Origin: JBFGCT01 sp041581055
Lineage (GTDB): Bacteria > Actinomycetota > Acidimicrobiia > Acidimicrobiales > Ilumatobacteraceae
DNA: 25,978 nt
Direction: 5' to 3'
NCBI GenBank assembly: GCA_041581055.1
Contig: JBFGCT010000040.1
Coordinates: 1-25,978, forward strand
Shown: piece by piece, positions 1-6,956 of the stretch
Numbering within the stretch: the stretch's first letter is position 1
How the letters are laid out: the number at the start of each line of letters is the position of its first letter
Program-made: the position numbers and the translations under genes
Notes under the pieces: generated by a model
The model's input: the letters and a program-made list of their open reading frames with translations, nothing else
Told to the model about the DNA's origin: nothing
Database searches by the model: none

Positions 1-289
1 GGTCGATCCGGTGCTCGAGGGCGTACTCGAGGCAGGTCGTGGTGACCGGGCAGTCGCGGCAGATCTTGCGGGCCTTGTCGACGCCGACGCCATCGGACGG
101 GACGAAGGTCGACGGCGGGTGGAGGCGGCAGTTGCCGTCGGCCATCCACGCGGTCTCCGAGTCGGGGTCGTGCGGCGCGGTGATCAGGTCGGCCGGCCGG
201 CCGTTGAGCTCGGCGAGCATGGCATCGCTGAGCGCCGGCGGCGGGGCGACGGCGTCGGCGTCTCGAGAGCGGCGGTTTCGCTTGATCAT
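1..289 (-). CDS. WhiB-family iron-sulfur transcriptional regulator (3' part outside window)
   Basis: Reading the minus strand from ATG at 289 gives 96 residues before the window edge. Four cysteines, C54, C77, C80 and C86, form the WhiB spacing C-x22-C-x2-C-x5-C, within the typical context of a Trp and a GNC before the first Cys and then KICRDCPVTTTCLEYAL. In this family the cysteines hold a [4Fe-4S] cluster, and the protein regulates transcription by contacting the principal sigma factor. The glycine-rich G-[VI]-W-G-G turn and basic C-terminus that normally follow lie outside the window. The start is supported by the purine-rich ribosome site AGAGAGGA about 10 nt upstream. The first 47 residues are a non-conserved basic and acidic lead-in. 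The subclass (WhiA-G) cannot be assigned from this fragment. Family assignment is secure. Confidence 0.9.
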   Translation of the reverse strand, partial: MIKRNRRSRDADAVAPPPALSDAMLAELNGRPADLITAPHDPDSETAWMADGNCRLHPPSTFVPSDGVGVDKARKICRDCPVTTTCLEYALEHRID

Positions 290-507
290 TGTCGATCGGT
301 CCTCTCTGGCGGGCCGGGCGGGGCCTGGCGGGGGGTTGTGCCATCTTGACGTCGCTCGACACCGGTTGGTTCCCAGTATTTCGGGGTTGCAACCGTCCAG
401 TCGCGGTGTCGTCGCGCCGTTGACGGCAAACCGTAACAGATCTGTAAAGAAAGCGCCAGCATTCCACCACCGCCCGCCACGCCACGATCCCGTTAGGCTG
501 CGGCCCC
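290..507. other. Divergent intergenic region between the WhiB gene and the ppk1 unit
   Basis: This 218-bp non-coding stretch is locally richer in A+T than its surroundings. It holds two perfect 10-bp palindromes, GGTTGCAACC at 385-394 and ACAGATCTGT at 436-445. It also holds a TTGACG hexamer at 420-425 with TGTAAA at 443-448, a possible sigma-70-like pair with a 17-bp spacer. Which gene each element serves cannot be decided from sequence alone. No PHO-box-type direct repeat is seen here. Confidence 0.4.
494..499 (+). promoter_or_regulatory. Candidate -10 hexamer (TAGGCT), likely leaderless start
   Basis: TAGGCT fits the actinobacterial -10 consensus TANNNT and ends 8 nt before the ATG at 508, which has no Shine-Dalgarno sequence. 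This places the transcription start at or next to the start codon. Confidence 0.5.
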
Positions 508-786
508 ATGACCGACCTCTCCGAGCGGCAAGAACCCAGGGCGCACGCCCGCATCGTCTACCTCGGCCCGGTGTCACCGCACTGGGAGGTCTATGGCGAT
601 TGGGGCGACCGCCAGGTTCTCGACGAGTTCCGGGCCAGGGTGCTCGCCCGGCTCGTGCTGCTGCCCCGTGAGGATCCCCAGTTTCGGCGCAACCGCGAGC
701 GGATCGTGCGCGACGCCGAGCGCGAGCTGATCTCGATCGAGTGGGATCTCGGCCTCCCGACCGCTCCGCCCGCGCGGACCGGCTGA
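508..786 (+). CDS. Conserved-looking hypothetical protein upstream of ppk1
   Basis: This is a 92-residue, charged, apparently cytoplasmic protein without membrane segments, signal peptide or cysteines. I do not recognise the family. Residues around 15-30 (ARIVYLGPVSPHWEVYGDWG) look like a beta strand and loop rich in aromatic residues. The rest (about residues 31-82) is predominantly helical and rich in Arg and Glu. The ATG at 508 lacks a ribosome site but sits 8 nt after a TAGGCT -10 motif, suggesting leaderless translation. The gene is followed within 20 nt by the inferred ppk1 start, so the two are probably co-transcribed. A link to polyphosphate metabolism is suggested only by position. 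A real gene is likely from its codon pattern and location; function is unknown. Confidence 0.65.
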   Translation: MTDLSERQEPRAHARIVYLGPVSPHWEVYGDWGDRQVLDEFRARVLARLVLLPREDPQFRRNRERIVRDAERELISIEWDLGLPTAPPARTG

Positions 787-803
787 CGGGAGGCGCAGCG
801 GTC

Positions 804-2915
804 TTGGCGGTCTCGACTGATGGGGCGCACGACGAGCGATTCGTCAACCGTGAGCTGAGTTGGCTCGCGTTCAACGAACGGGTGCTCGAACTCGCCGGCG
901 AGCCGGGGATCCCGCTGCTCGAACGGGCCAAGTTCTGCGCGATCGCGTCGACCAACCTCGACGAGTTCTTCCAGGTCCGGGTCGCCGCCCTGAAGGACCA
1001 GATCATCGCCGGCATCGACAAGCCGACGCCCGACGGCCGCACGCCGGCCCAGCAGCTGGCGGCGATCGGCGAGTGGGTGCCCGGCTTCGTCGAGCGACTC
1101 GACGGCACGTTCGTCGACCGGCTCGTGCCCGAGCTGCGCGAACAGGGCATCGGGATCATCGCCTACGACGACACCACCGAGGACGAGCGCATCGCGCTCG
1201 ACAAGGTGTTCGAGGAGCGGATCTACCCCGTGCTGACCCCGCTCGCCGTCGACCCCGGGCACCCCTTCCCGTACATCTCCGACCTCGCGCTCTCGCTGGC
1301 GGTCAACGTCGCCGACCCCGAGACCGGCTCGCGCCGGTTCGCCCGGCTCAAGGTCCCCAACGTCTTCCCCCGCCTCGTCGAGGCGTCACCGGGGCGCTAC
1401 CTCCTCGCCGAGCAACTGATCGCCGCCAAGCTCGACCGCCTGTTCGTCGGCATGGACATCGAGGAGACGGCGGTGTTCCGGGTCAGCCGCAACGCCGACC
1501 TCACCCTCGAGGAGGACGACGCCGAGGATCTCCTCGAAGCGGTCGAGATGGAGCTTCGCCGCCGCCGCTTCAACAGCGCGGTCCGCCTCGAGGTCAACGA
1601 GGACATCGGCCAGGAGATGCTCGACCTGCTGATCCGCGAGCTCGAGCTCAAGTCCGAGGACGTCACGTACCACCGCGCGCCGCTCGACCTGAGCTGCCTG
1701 TGGGAGCTGATGGCGCTCGACCGGCCCGACGTCAAAGACGACATGTGGCCCCCGGTCACCGCCGGCCGGATCGCCGCCGCCGAAGACAGCGAGCTGCCGC
1801 TGTTCAACGTCATGCGGCACCGGGCGATCTTCGTCCACCACCCGTACGAGAGCTTCTCGAGCAGCGTCGAGGAGTTCATCGCGCAGGCGGCCGACGACCC
1901 GCGCGTCCAGTCGATCAAGATGACGCTGTACCGCACGGGCGGCGACAGCAACATCATCCGCAGCCTGATGCGGGCCGCCGAGCGCGGCGTCCAGGTGGCG
2001 GTGTTGGTCGAGCTGAAGGCCCGCTTCGACGAGGCGAACAACATCCAGTGGGCCAAGCAGTTGGAGCGCGCCGGCGTCCACGTCGTGTACGGCATGGTCG
2101 GCCTGAAGACCCACAGCAAGGTGACCCTCGTCGTCCGCGACGACGGCGACCAGCTCCGCCGCTACTGCCACATCGGCACCGGGAACTACAACGCCAAGAC
2201 CGCCCGGATCTACGAGGACATGGGCATCCTGTCGTGCGACCTCGACATCGGCGCCGACGCCCTCCAGCTGTTCAACCACCTCACCGGCTACAGCCGCTCG
2301 GAGGCCTATCGCACGATGCTCGTCGCGCCGCGCGACCTGCGCCCGCGTCTGCTCGGGCTGATCGAGAACGAGTCCTCTTACGGCGCCGACGGGCACATCA
2401 CGCTGAAGTGCAACTCGATCGCCGACCAGGAGATGGTCGAGGCGCTGTACGCGGCGAGCGAGGCGGGCACCCGGATCGACATGGTCGTCCGCGGCATCTG
2501 CTGCCTGCGGGCGGGGGTGCCGGGCATGTCGGAGAACATCCGCGTCCGCAGCATCCTCGGCCGATACCTCGAACACAGCCGCGTCTATCGCTTCGCCCAC
2601 GGCAATGTCGTCGACGGCGAACGCTCCGACGACGCGGAGTCCGACGCGGTGTACCTGATCGGCTCGGCCGACCTGATGCCCCGCAACCTGCGCAACCGGG
2701 TCGAGGTGCTCGTGCCGATCGAGCACCCGCGCCACACCGCGTGGCTCGACCAAACGCTCGCGTTCGCCCTCGCCGACGACGTCGTGGCCTGGGAGCTCCA
2801 GCCCGACGACACGTGGGCGCGGGTCGGGCCGACCGACGGGTTCGAGCCCCACCCCCAGGAGCGGATGTACCGCTGGACCGTCGAACAGCAGCTCGCCGGC
2901 CGCCGCCCGGCCTGA
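804..2915 (+). CDS. ppk1: Polyphosphate kinase 1
   Basis: PPK1 reversibly polymerises the gamma-phosphate of ATP into polyphosphate through a phospho-histidine intermediate. The 703-residue product has the usual family length. The N-terminal domain opens with NRELSWLAFNERVLE, followed by STNLDEFFQVRVAAL. The two catalytic-domain histidines are visible: H437 in the LKTHSK motif, equivalent to the autophosphorylated His435 of the E. coli enzyme, and H591 in YLEHSRVY, equivalent to His592. HIGTGNYNAKTARIY lies between them. An upstream in-frame ATG at 741 would overlap the preceding gene by 46 nt. TTG at 804 is preferred because GGGAGG at 788-793 lies 10 nt before it and the conserved region begins soon after. 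The gene lies directly before the PHO box and pst operon, tying polyphosphate storage to phosphate uptake. Identity is very secure; the start codon is less so. Confidence 0.97.
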   Translation: MAVSTDGAHDERFVNRELSWLAFNERVLELAGEPGIPLLERAKFCAIASTNLDEFFQVRVAALKDQIIAGIDKPTPDGRTPAQQLAAIGEWVPGFVERLDGTFVDRLVPELREQGIGIIAYDDTTEDERIALDKVFEERIYPVLTPLAVDPGHPFPYISDLALSLAVNVADPETGSRRFARLKVPNVFPRLVEASPGRYLLAEQLIAAKLDRLFVGMDIEETAVFRVSRNADLTLEEDDAEDLLEAVEMELRRRRFNSAVRLEVNEDIGQEMLDLLIRELELKSEDVTYHRAPLDLSCLWELMALDRPDVKDDMWPPVTAGRIAAAEDSELPLFNVMRHRAIFVHHPYESFSSSVEEFIAQAADDPRVQSIKMTLYRTGGDSNIIRSLMRAAERGVQVAVLVELKARFDEANNIQWAKQLERAGVHVVYGMVGLKTHSKVTLVVRDDGDQLRRYCHIGTGNYNAKTARIYEDMGILSCDLDIGADALQLFNHLTGYSRSEAYRTMLVAPRDLRPRLLGLIENESSYGADGHITLKCNSIADQEMVEALYAASEAGTRIDMVVRGICCLRAGVPGMSENIRVRSILGRYLEHSRVYRFAHGNVVDGERSDDAESDAVYLIGSADLMPRNLRNRVEVLVPIEHPRHTAWLDQTLAFALADDVVAWELQPDDTWARVGPTDGFEPHPQERMYRWTVEQQLAGRRPA

Positions 2916-2928
2916 GCTGATCGCGGTT

Positions 2929-2953
2929 CGGCGGACTTCGCCGGCCGTCCGGC
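2929..2953 (+). terminator. Possible GC-rich hairpin terminator after ppk1
   Basis: Two mutually exclusive short hairpins lie 14-38 nt after the ppk1 stop: CGGCG/CGCCG at 2929-2943 (5-nt loop) and GCCGG/CCGGC at 2940-2953 (4-nt loop). There is no T-tract, so this is only a weak candidate for an actinobacterial U-less terminator separating ppk1 from the PHO-box promoter. Confidence 0.3.
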
Positions 2954-2957
2954 GGCT

Positions 2958-3000
2958 GTTCACCCGGTGTTCACCCGGGCGTGGGAGCAGTTCACCTGGC
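2958..3000 (+). promoter_or_regulatory. PHO box: tandem 11-bp direct repeats upstream of pstS
   Basis: Two abutting 11-bp units, GTTCACCCGGT at 2958-2968 and GTTCACCCGGG at 2969-2979, are followed by a degenerate unit and a further good unit, GTTCACCTGGC, at 2990-3000. This matches the direct-repeat design known for PhoP/RegX3-type regulators in actinobacteria, with a GTTCA core in each 11-bp unit. The block ends 5 nt before a TACCGT hexamer and about 87 nt before the pstS start. It is the expected binding site of the response regulator encoded at 8846-9547, giving autoregulation of the whole operon on phosphate limitation. Confidence 0.85.
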
Positions 3001-3005
3001 TTCCG

Positions 3006-3011
3006 TACCGT
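3006..3011 (+). promoter_or_regulatory. Candidate -10 hexamer of the pst operon (TACCGT)
   Basis: TACCGT fits TANNNT. The last PHO-box unit overlaps where a -35 element would sit, as expected for a promoter activated by a bound PhoB/PhoP-type regulator. The predicted leader is about 70 nt long. Confidence 0.45.
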
Positions 3012-3045
3012 GCCTCTCGACCTCGTCTGAGGCGAGGCGTCGGTC

Positions 3046-3090
3046 GTGACTCGGCGATCGAGACCCCCAACCAACGGAGCAGCTTCGTGA
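3046..3090 (+). CDS. Possible 14-residue upstream ORF in the pstS leader
   Basis: GTG at 3046 opens a 15-codon frame whose TGA (3088-3090) overlaps the pstS GTG start as GTGA. It has no clear ribosome site, and pstS itself has a GGAG at 3076-3079. Such an overlap can arise by chance whenever a start codon is followed by A, so this is listed only because the same arrangement recurs at 6013, 12148 and 21507. Confidence 0.2.
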   Translation: MTRRSRPPTNGAAS

Positions 3091-4106
3091 ACAGCGTGAA
3101 CGGTGTTCGACGGGTGGTGGCCGGCGCACTCGCCCTCGGTGTGCTGGCAGCCGCGTGCGGCGACAACGCGTCCGGCTCGGCCGGCGACGGCGGGCCGGCC
3201 ACCGCCGGGTCCGCCTCCGGCTCGGTGTTCGTCTCCGGCTCGTCCACGGTCGAGCCGATCTCGATCCGCGTCGGCGAGTTGGCCAGCCAGCGGCCGGACG
3301 GGAAGCTGAACGTGACCGTGGAGGGCCCCGGGACCGGCGACGGGTTCAAGAAGTTCTGCGCCGGCGAGTCGGACATCTCCGACGCCTCCCGCCCGATCAA
3401 GGACACCGAGGCCGAGACCTGTGCGGCCAACGGGATCGGGTTCGTCGAGCTCGAGGTGGCGATCGACGGGTTGTCGGTGCTCACCAATCCGGCCAACGCC
3501 GCCGTCGACTGCCTCGACGTCCCGACGATCTACGCCCTGCTCGGCCCGGAATCGGAGGGGTTCGGCAACTGGTCCGACGCGGCCGCGCTGGGCGCCGAGG
3601 TCGGCGCCGCCGGCCCGTTCCCCGACGCGCCGCTGAGCGTGTTCGGGCCGGGTGAGGAGTCCGGCACGTACGACACCCTCGTCGAGTTCGCCATCGAGGA
3701 CCTCGCCGAAGAGCGCGGCGAGGACGTGTTCACCCGCGCCGACTACAGCTCGTCGGCGAACGACAACTTCATCATCGAGGGCATCGCCGGCAGCGACACC
3801 AGCCTCGGCTGGGTCGGGTACTCGTTCTTCGCCGCCAACCGCGACACGCTGAAGGCGCTGGGCGTCGACACGGGCGAGGGGTGCGTGGCGCCGAGCGAGG
3901 AGACCATCGCCGACGGCAGCTACGGCTTCAGCCGCAGCCTGTACATCTACGTCAACACCGACCACGCCGCCGAGAACGCGGCGGTGACGGCGTTCGTCGA
4001 CCTGTACCTGTCCGCCGAGGGCCTGGCCCAGGTCGCCGCCGCCGGCTATGTCGACCTGCCCGCCGACCGGCTCGCCGCCACCCGGCAGACGTGGGCCGAT
4101 CGTTGA
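3087..4106 (+). CDS. pstS: Phosphate ABC transporter substrate-binding lipoprotein PstS
   Basis: PstS captures phosphate outside the membrane and hands it to PstC/PstA. GTG at 3087 is chosen because GGAG at 3076-3079 lies 7 nt upstream and translation then begins with a short basic segment, a hydrophobic stretch and the lipobox LAAAC with C24 as lipidation site. A longer in-frame ATG at 2967 would lie inside the PHO box. The mature 339-residue preprotein shows the PstS signatures VSGSSTVEPIS near residue 50, EGPGTGDGFKKFCAGESDISDASRPI, and GPGEESGTYD, the loops that ligate phosphate. Four further cysteines (in FCAGES, ETCAAN, VDCLDV and EGCVAP) could form disulfides. It is the first gene of the pst operon and is directly preceded by the PHO box. 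Very secure. Confidence 0.96.
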   Translation: MNSVNGVRRVVAGALALGVLAAACGDNASGSAGDGGPATAGSASGSVFVSGSSTVEPISIRVGELASQRPDGKLNVTVEGPGTGDGFKKFCAGESDISDASRPIKDTEAETCAANGIGFVELEVAIDGLSVLTNPANAAVDCLDVPTIYALLGPESEGFGNWSDAAALGAEVGAAGPFPDAPLSVFGPGEESGTYDTLVEFAIEDLAEERGEDVFTRADYSSSANDNFIIEGIAGSDTSLGWVGYSFFAANRDTLKALGVDTGEGCVAPSEETIADGSYGFSRSLYIYVNTDHAAENAAVTAFVDLYLSAEGLAQVAAAGYVDLPADRLAATRQTWADR

Positions 4107-4134
4107 GCGGATCGACGAGCGCCGCGGGCCGCCG

Positions 4135-5055
4135 ATGCTGACCGTCGCCGACCTCGAGGGCAGTCCCCGCCAGCGCCGCCGGGAGCGGACGATGCGGTTG
4201 GTCTTCCAGACCGCGGCGGTGGCGACGATCGTGGTCAGCGCGCTGATCTTCTTCGTGCTCGCCCGCGGGGCGGTCAGCTTCCTCGTGCACATCGACTGGG
4301 ACCTCTCCAAGCTCTCCGACACCGGCTGGTTCCCCCGCCGGGAGCGCTTCGACCTGCGCACGATCGTCGTCGGCTCGGTGATCATGGGATCGGTGGCGAT
4401 GCTCGTCGCCGTGCCGCTGGGGCTCGGCGTCGCCGTCTACCTCTCCGAGTACGCCCGGCCCGGTGTGCGGCGCGTGTTGAAACCGCTGATCGAGGTGCTG
4501 GCCGGCGTCCCGTCGGTGATCGTCGGCTATTTCGTCCTGCGCTTCATCGCCCCCGACCTCGTGGCGACGCTGTTCAACCCGACCAACGTCCGCAACATGC
4601 TCGCCGCCGGCATCGGCATCGGCATCCTCGTGATCCCGATCATGGCCTCGATCAGCGAGGACGCGCTGCGGGCCGTCCCCGACGCGTTGCGCGAGGCGAG
4701 CTACGGCATGGGGGCGCGCAGGGTCAACACGGTGACGAGGGTGGTCGTGCCGGCGGCGGTCTCCGGGTTGGTGGCGGCGTTCATCATCGCCACCTCGCGG
4801 GCGATCGGCGAGACGATGGTCGCCACGATGGCGGGCGGCTTCGACGGGTCCGGTCCGTTCACCGGCTACTCGCCGCTCGAATCCGGGTTGACGATGACCG
4901 CGGCGATGACCAACGCCGCCGGCGGCACCGACCAGGACGTGGGCGGTGCCTCGTTCGAGGTGCTGTATTTCGTCGGCATGCTCCTGTTCCTCATCACGAT
5001 CGCCCTGAACACGCTCGGCGACCGGCTCGTCAAGCGCATCCGCCACCGGTACTGA
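4135..5055 (+). CDS. pstC: Phosphate ABC transporter permease PstC
   Basis: This 306-residue integral membrane protein is one half of the phosphate translocation channel. A charged N-terminus precedes TM1 at about residues 23-45, and further hydrophobic helices occur near 78-104, 120-140, 157-174, 207-222 and 275-295. The cytoplasmic coupling (EAA) loop that contacts PstB is visible around residues 175-210 (EDALRAVPDALREASYGMGA). The ATG at 4135 is the only plausible start after the pstS stop at 4106; it has only a weak GAGCG-type ribosome site, so translation may depend on coupling with pstS. Upstream residues in the same frame overlap pstS and have no better start. PstA follows after 10 nt. 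Identity secure. Confidence 0.95.
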   Translation: MLTVADLEGSPRQRRRERTMRLVFQTAAVATIVVSALIFFVLARGAVSFLVHIDWDLSKLSDTGWFPRRERFDLRTIVVGSVIMGSVAMLVAVPLGLGVAVYLSEYARPGVRRVLKPLIEVLAGVPSVIVGYFVLRFIAPDLVATLFNPTNVRNMLAAGIGIGILVIPIMASISEDALRAVPDALREASYGMGARRVNTVTRVVVPAAVSGLVAAFIIATSRAIGETMVATMAGGFDGSGPFTGYSPLESGLTMTAAMTNAAGGTDQDVGGASFEVLYFVGMLLFLITIALNTLGDRLVKRIRHRY

Positions 5056-5065
5056 GGATGACGAC

Positions 5066-6016
5066 ATGCCGCTGATGACACCATCCAGGGCCGGCGCCGC
5101 CGCCGCCGACAGCGTGCGCTCCCGCATCACCACGCGGGACCGCGACGTGGCGGGCATCGTGATGCTGGCCGTGCTCCTCGTCGCCATGCTCCTCACCCTG
5201 CTCGCGCTCTTCGCGCTGCTCGCCCAGGTCGTCGGCGAGTCGGCCAGCCTGCTGTCGGCGCGGGGGCTCGACTTCGTGACCTCGCCGATCGGTTCCGACC
5301 CGGACCAGATCGGGATCTGGTCCGGCCTGTACGGGACGATCGTGATCGGGGCGATGGTGCTGGTCGTGGCGATCCCGATGGGCGTCGGCGCGGCCATCTA
5401 CCTCGAGGAGTACGCCCGCGACGACAGCCGGCTGACGCGGGCGATCATGGTCAACATCCGCAACCTGGCCGGCGTTCCCGCGGTCATCTACGGGGTGCTC
5501 GGCCTCATCATCTTCACGCAGTGGTTGGGACCGATCACCGGCGGCAAGTCGGCGATCGCCGCCGGGCTGACGATGGCGGTCCTGGTGTTGCCGATCGTCG
5601 TGATCACATCGATCGAGGCGATCCGCGCCGTGCCGTCGGGCCTCCGCGACGCCGGCTACGGCGTCGGCGCGTCGCGCTGGGAGACGATCCGCGACCACGT
5701 GCTGCCGTACGCCGCGCCGGGAATCCTCACCGGCACGGTCCTGTCGATCGCCCGCGCGCTGGGCGAGGCGGCCCCGCTGATCATCGTCGGCGCCGTGACC
5801 GGGCTGCTCCCGGAGACGTCGCTGACGGGGTTCTTCTCCGCCGTGCCCATCCTGATCTTCCAATGGACCGGCCGCTCGCAGCCGCCGAACAGCGAGTTCG
5901 CCTTCACCGAGAGCGCCGCCGCCGCCGGGCTCGTGTTGCTGGTCATCGTCTTCTTCTTCAACGCCGCGGCGATCTACCTCCGCAACCGCTTCGAGCGCCG
6001 GCGGGCGGGGCAATGA
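5066..6016 (+). CDS. pstA: Phosphate ABC transporter permease PstA
   Basis: This 316-residue second permease subunit has an N-terminal extension of about 28 residues, TM1 at about 29-55, and a series of further hydrophobic helices. The EAA coupling loop reads EAIRAVPSGLRDAGYGVGAS, closely parallel to that of PstC, as expected for the pseudo-symmetric pair. The family sequence YLEEYARD after the second helix and the Gly-Val-Pro-Ala segment of the core (LAGVPAVIYGVLGL) are present. The start ATG at 5066 has GAGG about 10 nt upstream, overlapping the pstC stop. The C-terminal TGA at 6014-6016 overlaps an ATG that opens a mini-ORF leading into pstB. Secure. Confidence 0.96.
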   Translation: MPLMTPSRAGAAAADSVRSRITTRDRDVAGIVMLAVLLVAMLLTLLALFALLAQVVGESASLLSARGLDFVTSPIGSDPDQIGIWSGLYGTIVIGAMVLVVAIPMGVGAAIYLEEYARDDSRLTRAIMVNIRNLAGVPAVIYGVLGLIIFTQWLGPITGGKSAIAAGLTMAVLVLPIVVITSIEAIRAVPSGLRDAGYGVGASRWETIRDHVLPYAAPGILTGTVLSIARALGEAAPLIIVGAVTGLLPETSLTGFFSAVPILIFQWTGRSQPPNSEFAFTESAAAAGLVLLVIVFFFNAAAIYLRNRFERRRAGQ

Positions 6017-6063
6017 CCGACGACCCGGCATCCGCCGGCACGCAGAAACGAGCAGCGAGATGA
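6013..6063 (+). CDS. 16-residue mini-ORF bridging pstA and pstB
   Basis: ATG at 6013 overlaps the pstA stop as ATGA, and the frame ends at TGA 6061-6063, which overlaps the pstB ATG (6060) as a second ATGA. The mini-ORF therefore fills the 43-nt gap between the two genes exactly, with terminating ribosomes able to restart at each junction. pstB has only a poor ribosome site (GCAGCGAG), consistent with coupled translation. Whether a stable peptide is made is unknown. The arrangement is direct sequence observation; the coupling role is inference. Confidence 0.4.
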   Translation: MTDDPASAGTQKRAAR

Positions 6064-6956
6064 GTAACGTGAGCGCCCAGATCGAGCTTCTGGAGCAAGG
6101 GTTGGACATGACCAGCGCCCTCGTCGACAACGCGGCGGCCGGCGAGACGAGCGGGCACGGCGGGCACGGCGGGCAGGTCGTGTTCGATCTGCAGGCGCTG
6201 AGCGTCTTCTACGGCGACTTCCGGGCGGTGCGCGACGGCACGCTGCGGATCCACGACCAGGAGATCACCGCGTTCATCGGCCCCTCCGGCTGCGGCAAGA
6301 CCACCATGCTGCGCTGCTTCAACCGGATGAACGACTTCATCCCGACGGCGCGGGTCGAGGGCAAGGTGCTGTATTACGGCGTCGACCTGTACGACCCCGC
6401 GGTCAACGCGACCGAGGTGCGGCGGCGCATCGGCATGGTGTTCCAGCAGCCGAACCCGTTCCCCAAGAGCATCTACGACACCGTCGCGTACGGCCCGAAG
6501 CTGCTCGGCGTCAAGAAGCGCGGCCCGCTCGACGACGTGGTCGAGCGATCGCTCCGGGCCGCGGCCCTGTGGGACGAGGTGACGGACCGGCTCGACGAGT
6601 CGGGCCTCGGGTTGTCCGGCGGCCAGCAGCAGCGGCTGTGCATCGCCCGGGCGATCGCCGTCGAGCCCGACGTGATCCTGATGGACGAGCCGTGTTCGGC
6701 GCTCGACCCGATCGCGACCGCCCGCATCGAGGAGCTGATGGCGGAGATGAAGCGCGACTACACGATCGTGATCGTCACGCACAACATGCAGCAGGCCGCC
6801 CGGGTCAGCGATCGCACCGCGTTCTTCACCACCGAGGTCAACCCCGACAGCGATCGGCGGACCGGCATCCTCGTCGAGTACGACCGGACCGAGAAGATCT
6901 TCTCCAACCCGGCCGACCAGCGCACGGAGGACTATGTGACCGGGCGATTCGGCTGA
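6060..6956 (+). CDS. pstB: Phosphate ABC transporter ATP-binding protein PstB
   Basis: PstB hydrolyses ATP to power phosphate import through PstC/PstA. In the 298-residue product the Walker A motif GPSGCGKTT lies at residues 74-82, the Q-loop in VFQQPNPFPKSIYDTVAYGPK, the ABC signature LSGGQQQR at 185-192, Walker B in VILMDEP, and the H-loop in VTHNMQQAARVSDRTAFF. The C-terminal EKIFSNPADQRTEDYVTGRFG is characteristic of PstB. The first about 38 residues, including a GHGGHGG run, are an extension absent from short PstB proteins; a later internal start (ATG at 6108) is possible. The stop overlaps the phoU ATG as TGATG. Identity is secure. Confidence 0.97.
   Translation: MSNVSAQIELLEQGLDMTSALVDNAAAGETSGHGGHGGQVVFDLQALSVFYGDFRAVRDGTLRIHDQEITAFIGPSGCGKTTMLRCFNRMNDFIPTARVEGKVLYYGVDLYDPAVNATEVRRRIGMVFQQPNPFPKSIYDTVAYGPKLLGVKKRGPLDDVVERSLRAAALWDEVTDRLDESGLGLSGGQQQRLCIARAIAVEPDVILMDEPCSALDPIATARIEELMAEMKRDYTIVIVTHNMQQAARVSDRTAFFTTEVNPDSDRRTGILVEYDRTEKIFSNPADQRTEDYVTGRFG

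Noticed and set aside
4103..4141. TTG-started mini-ORF between pstS and pstC
   Set aside because: Its start overlaps the pstS stop, but its stop lies within pstC past the start and not on it, and TTG is a weak start; chance is the simplest explanation.
1386..4385. Minus-strand open frame of 999 codons across ppk1, pstS and pstC
   Set aside because: It is antisense to three well-identified genes, has low-complexity Val/Asp/Arg/Gly composition, and no recognisable domain; it is an artefact of GC-rich codon use.
6160..6178. Short GC repeat (gcgggcacg) in pstB as a mobile or regulatory repeat
   Set aside because: It encodes a brief Gly-His run in the non-conserved N-terminal extension and is found nowhere else.
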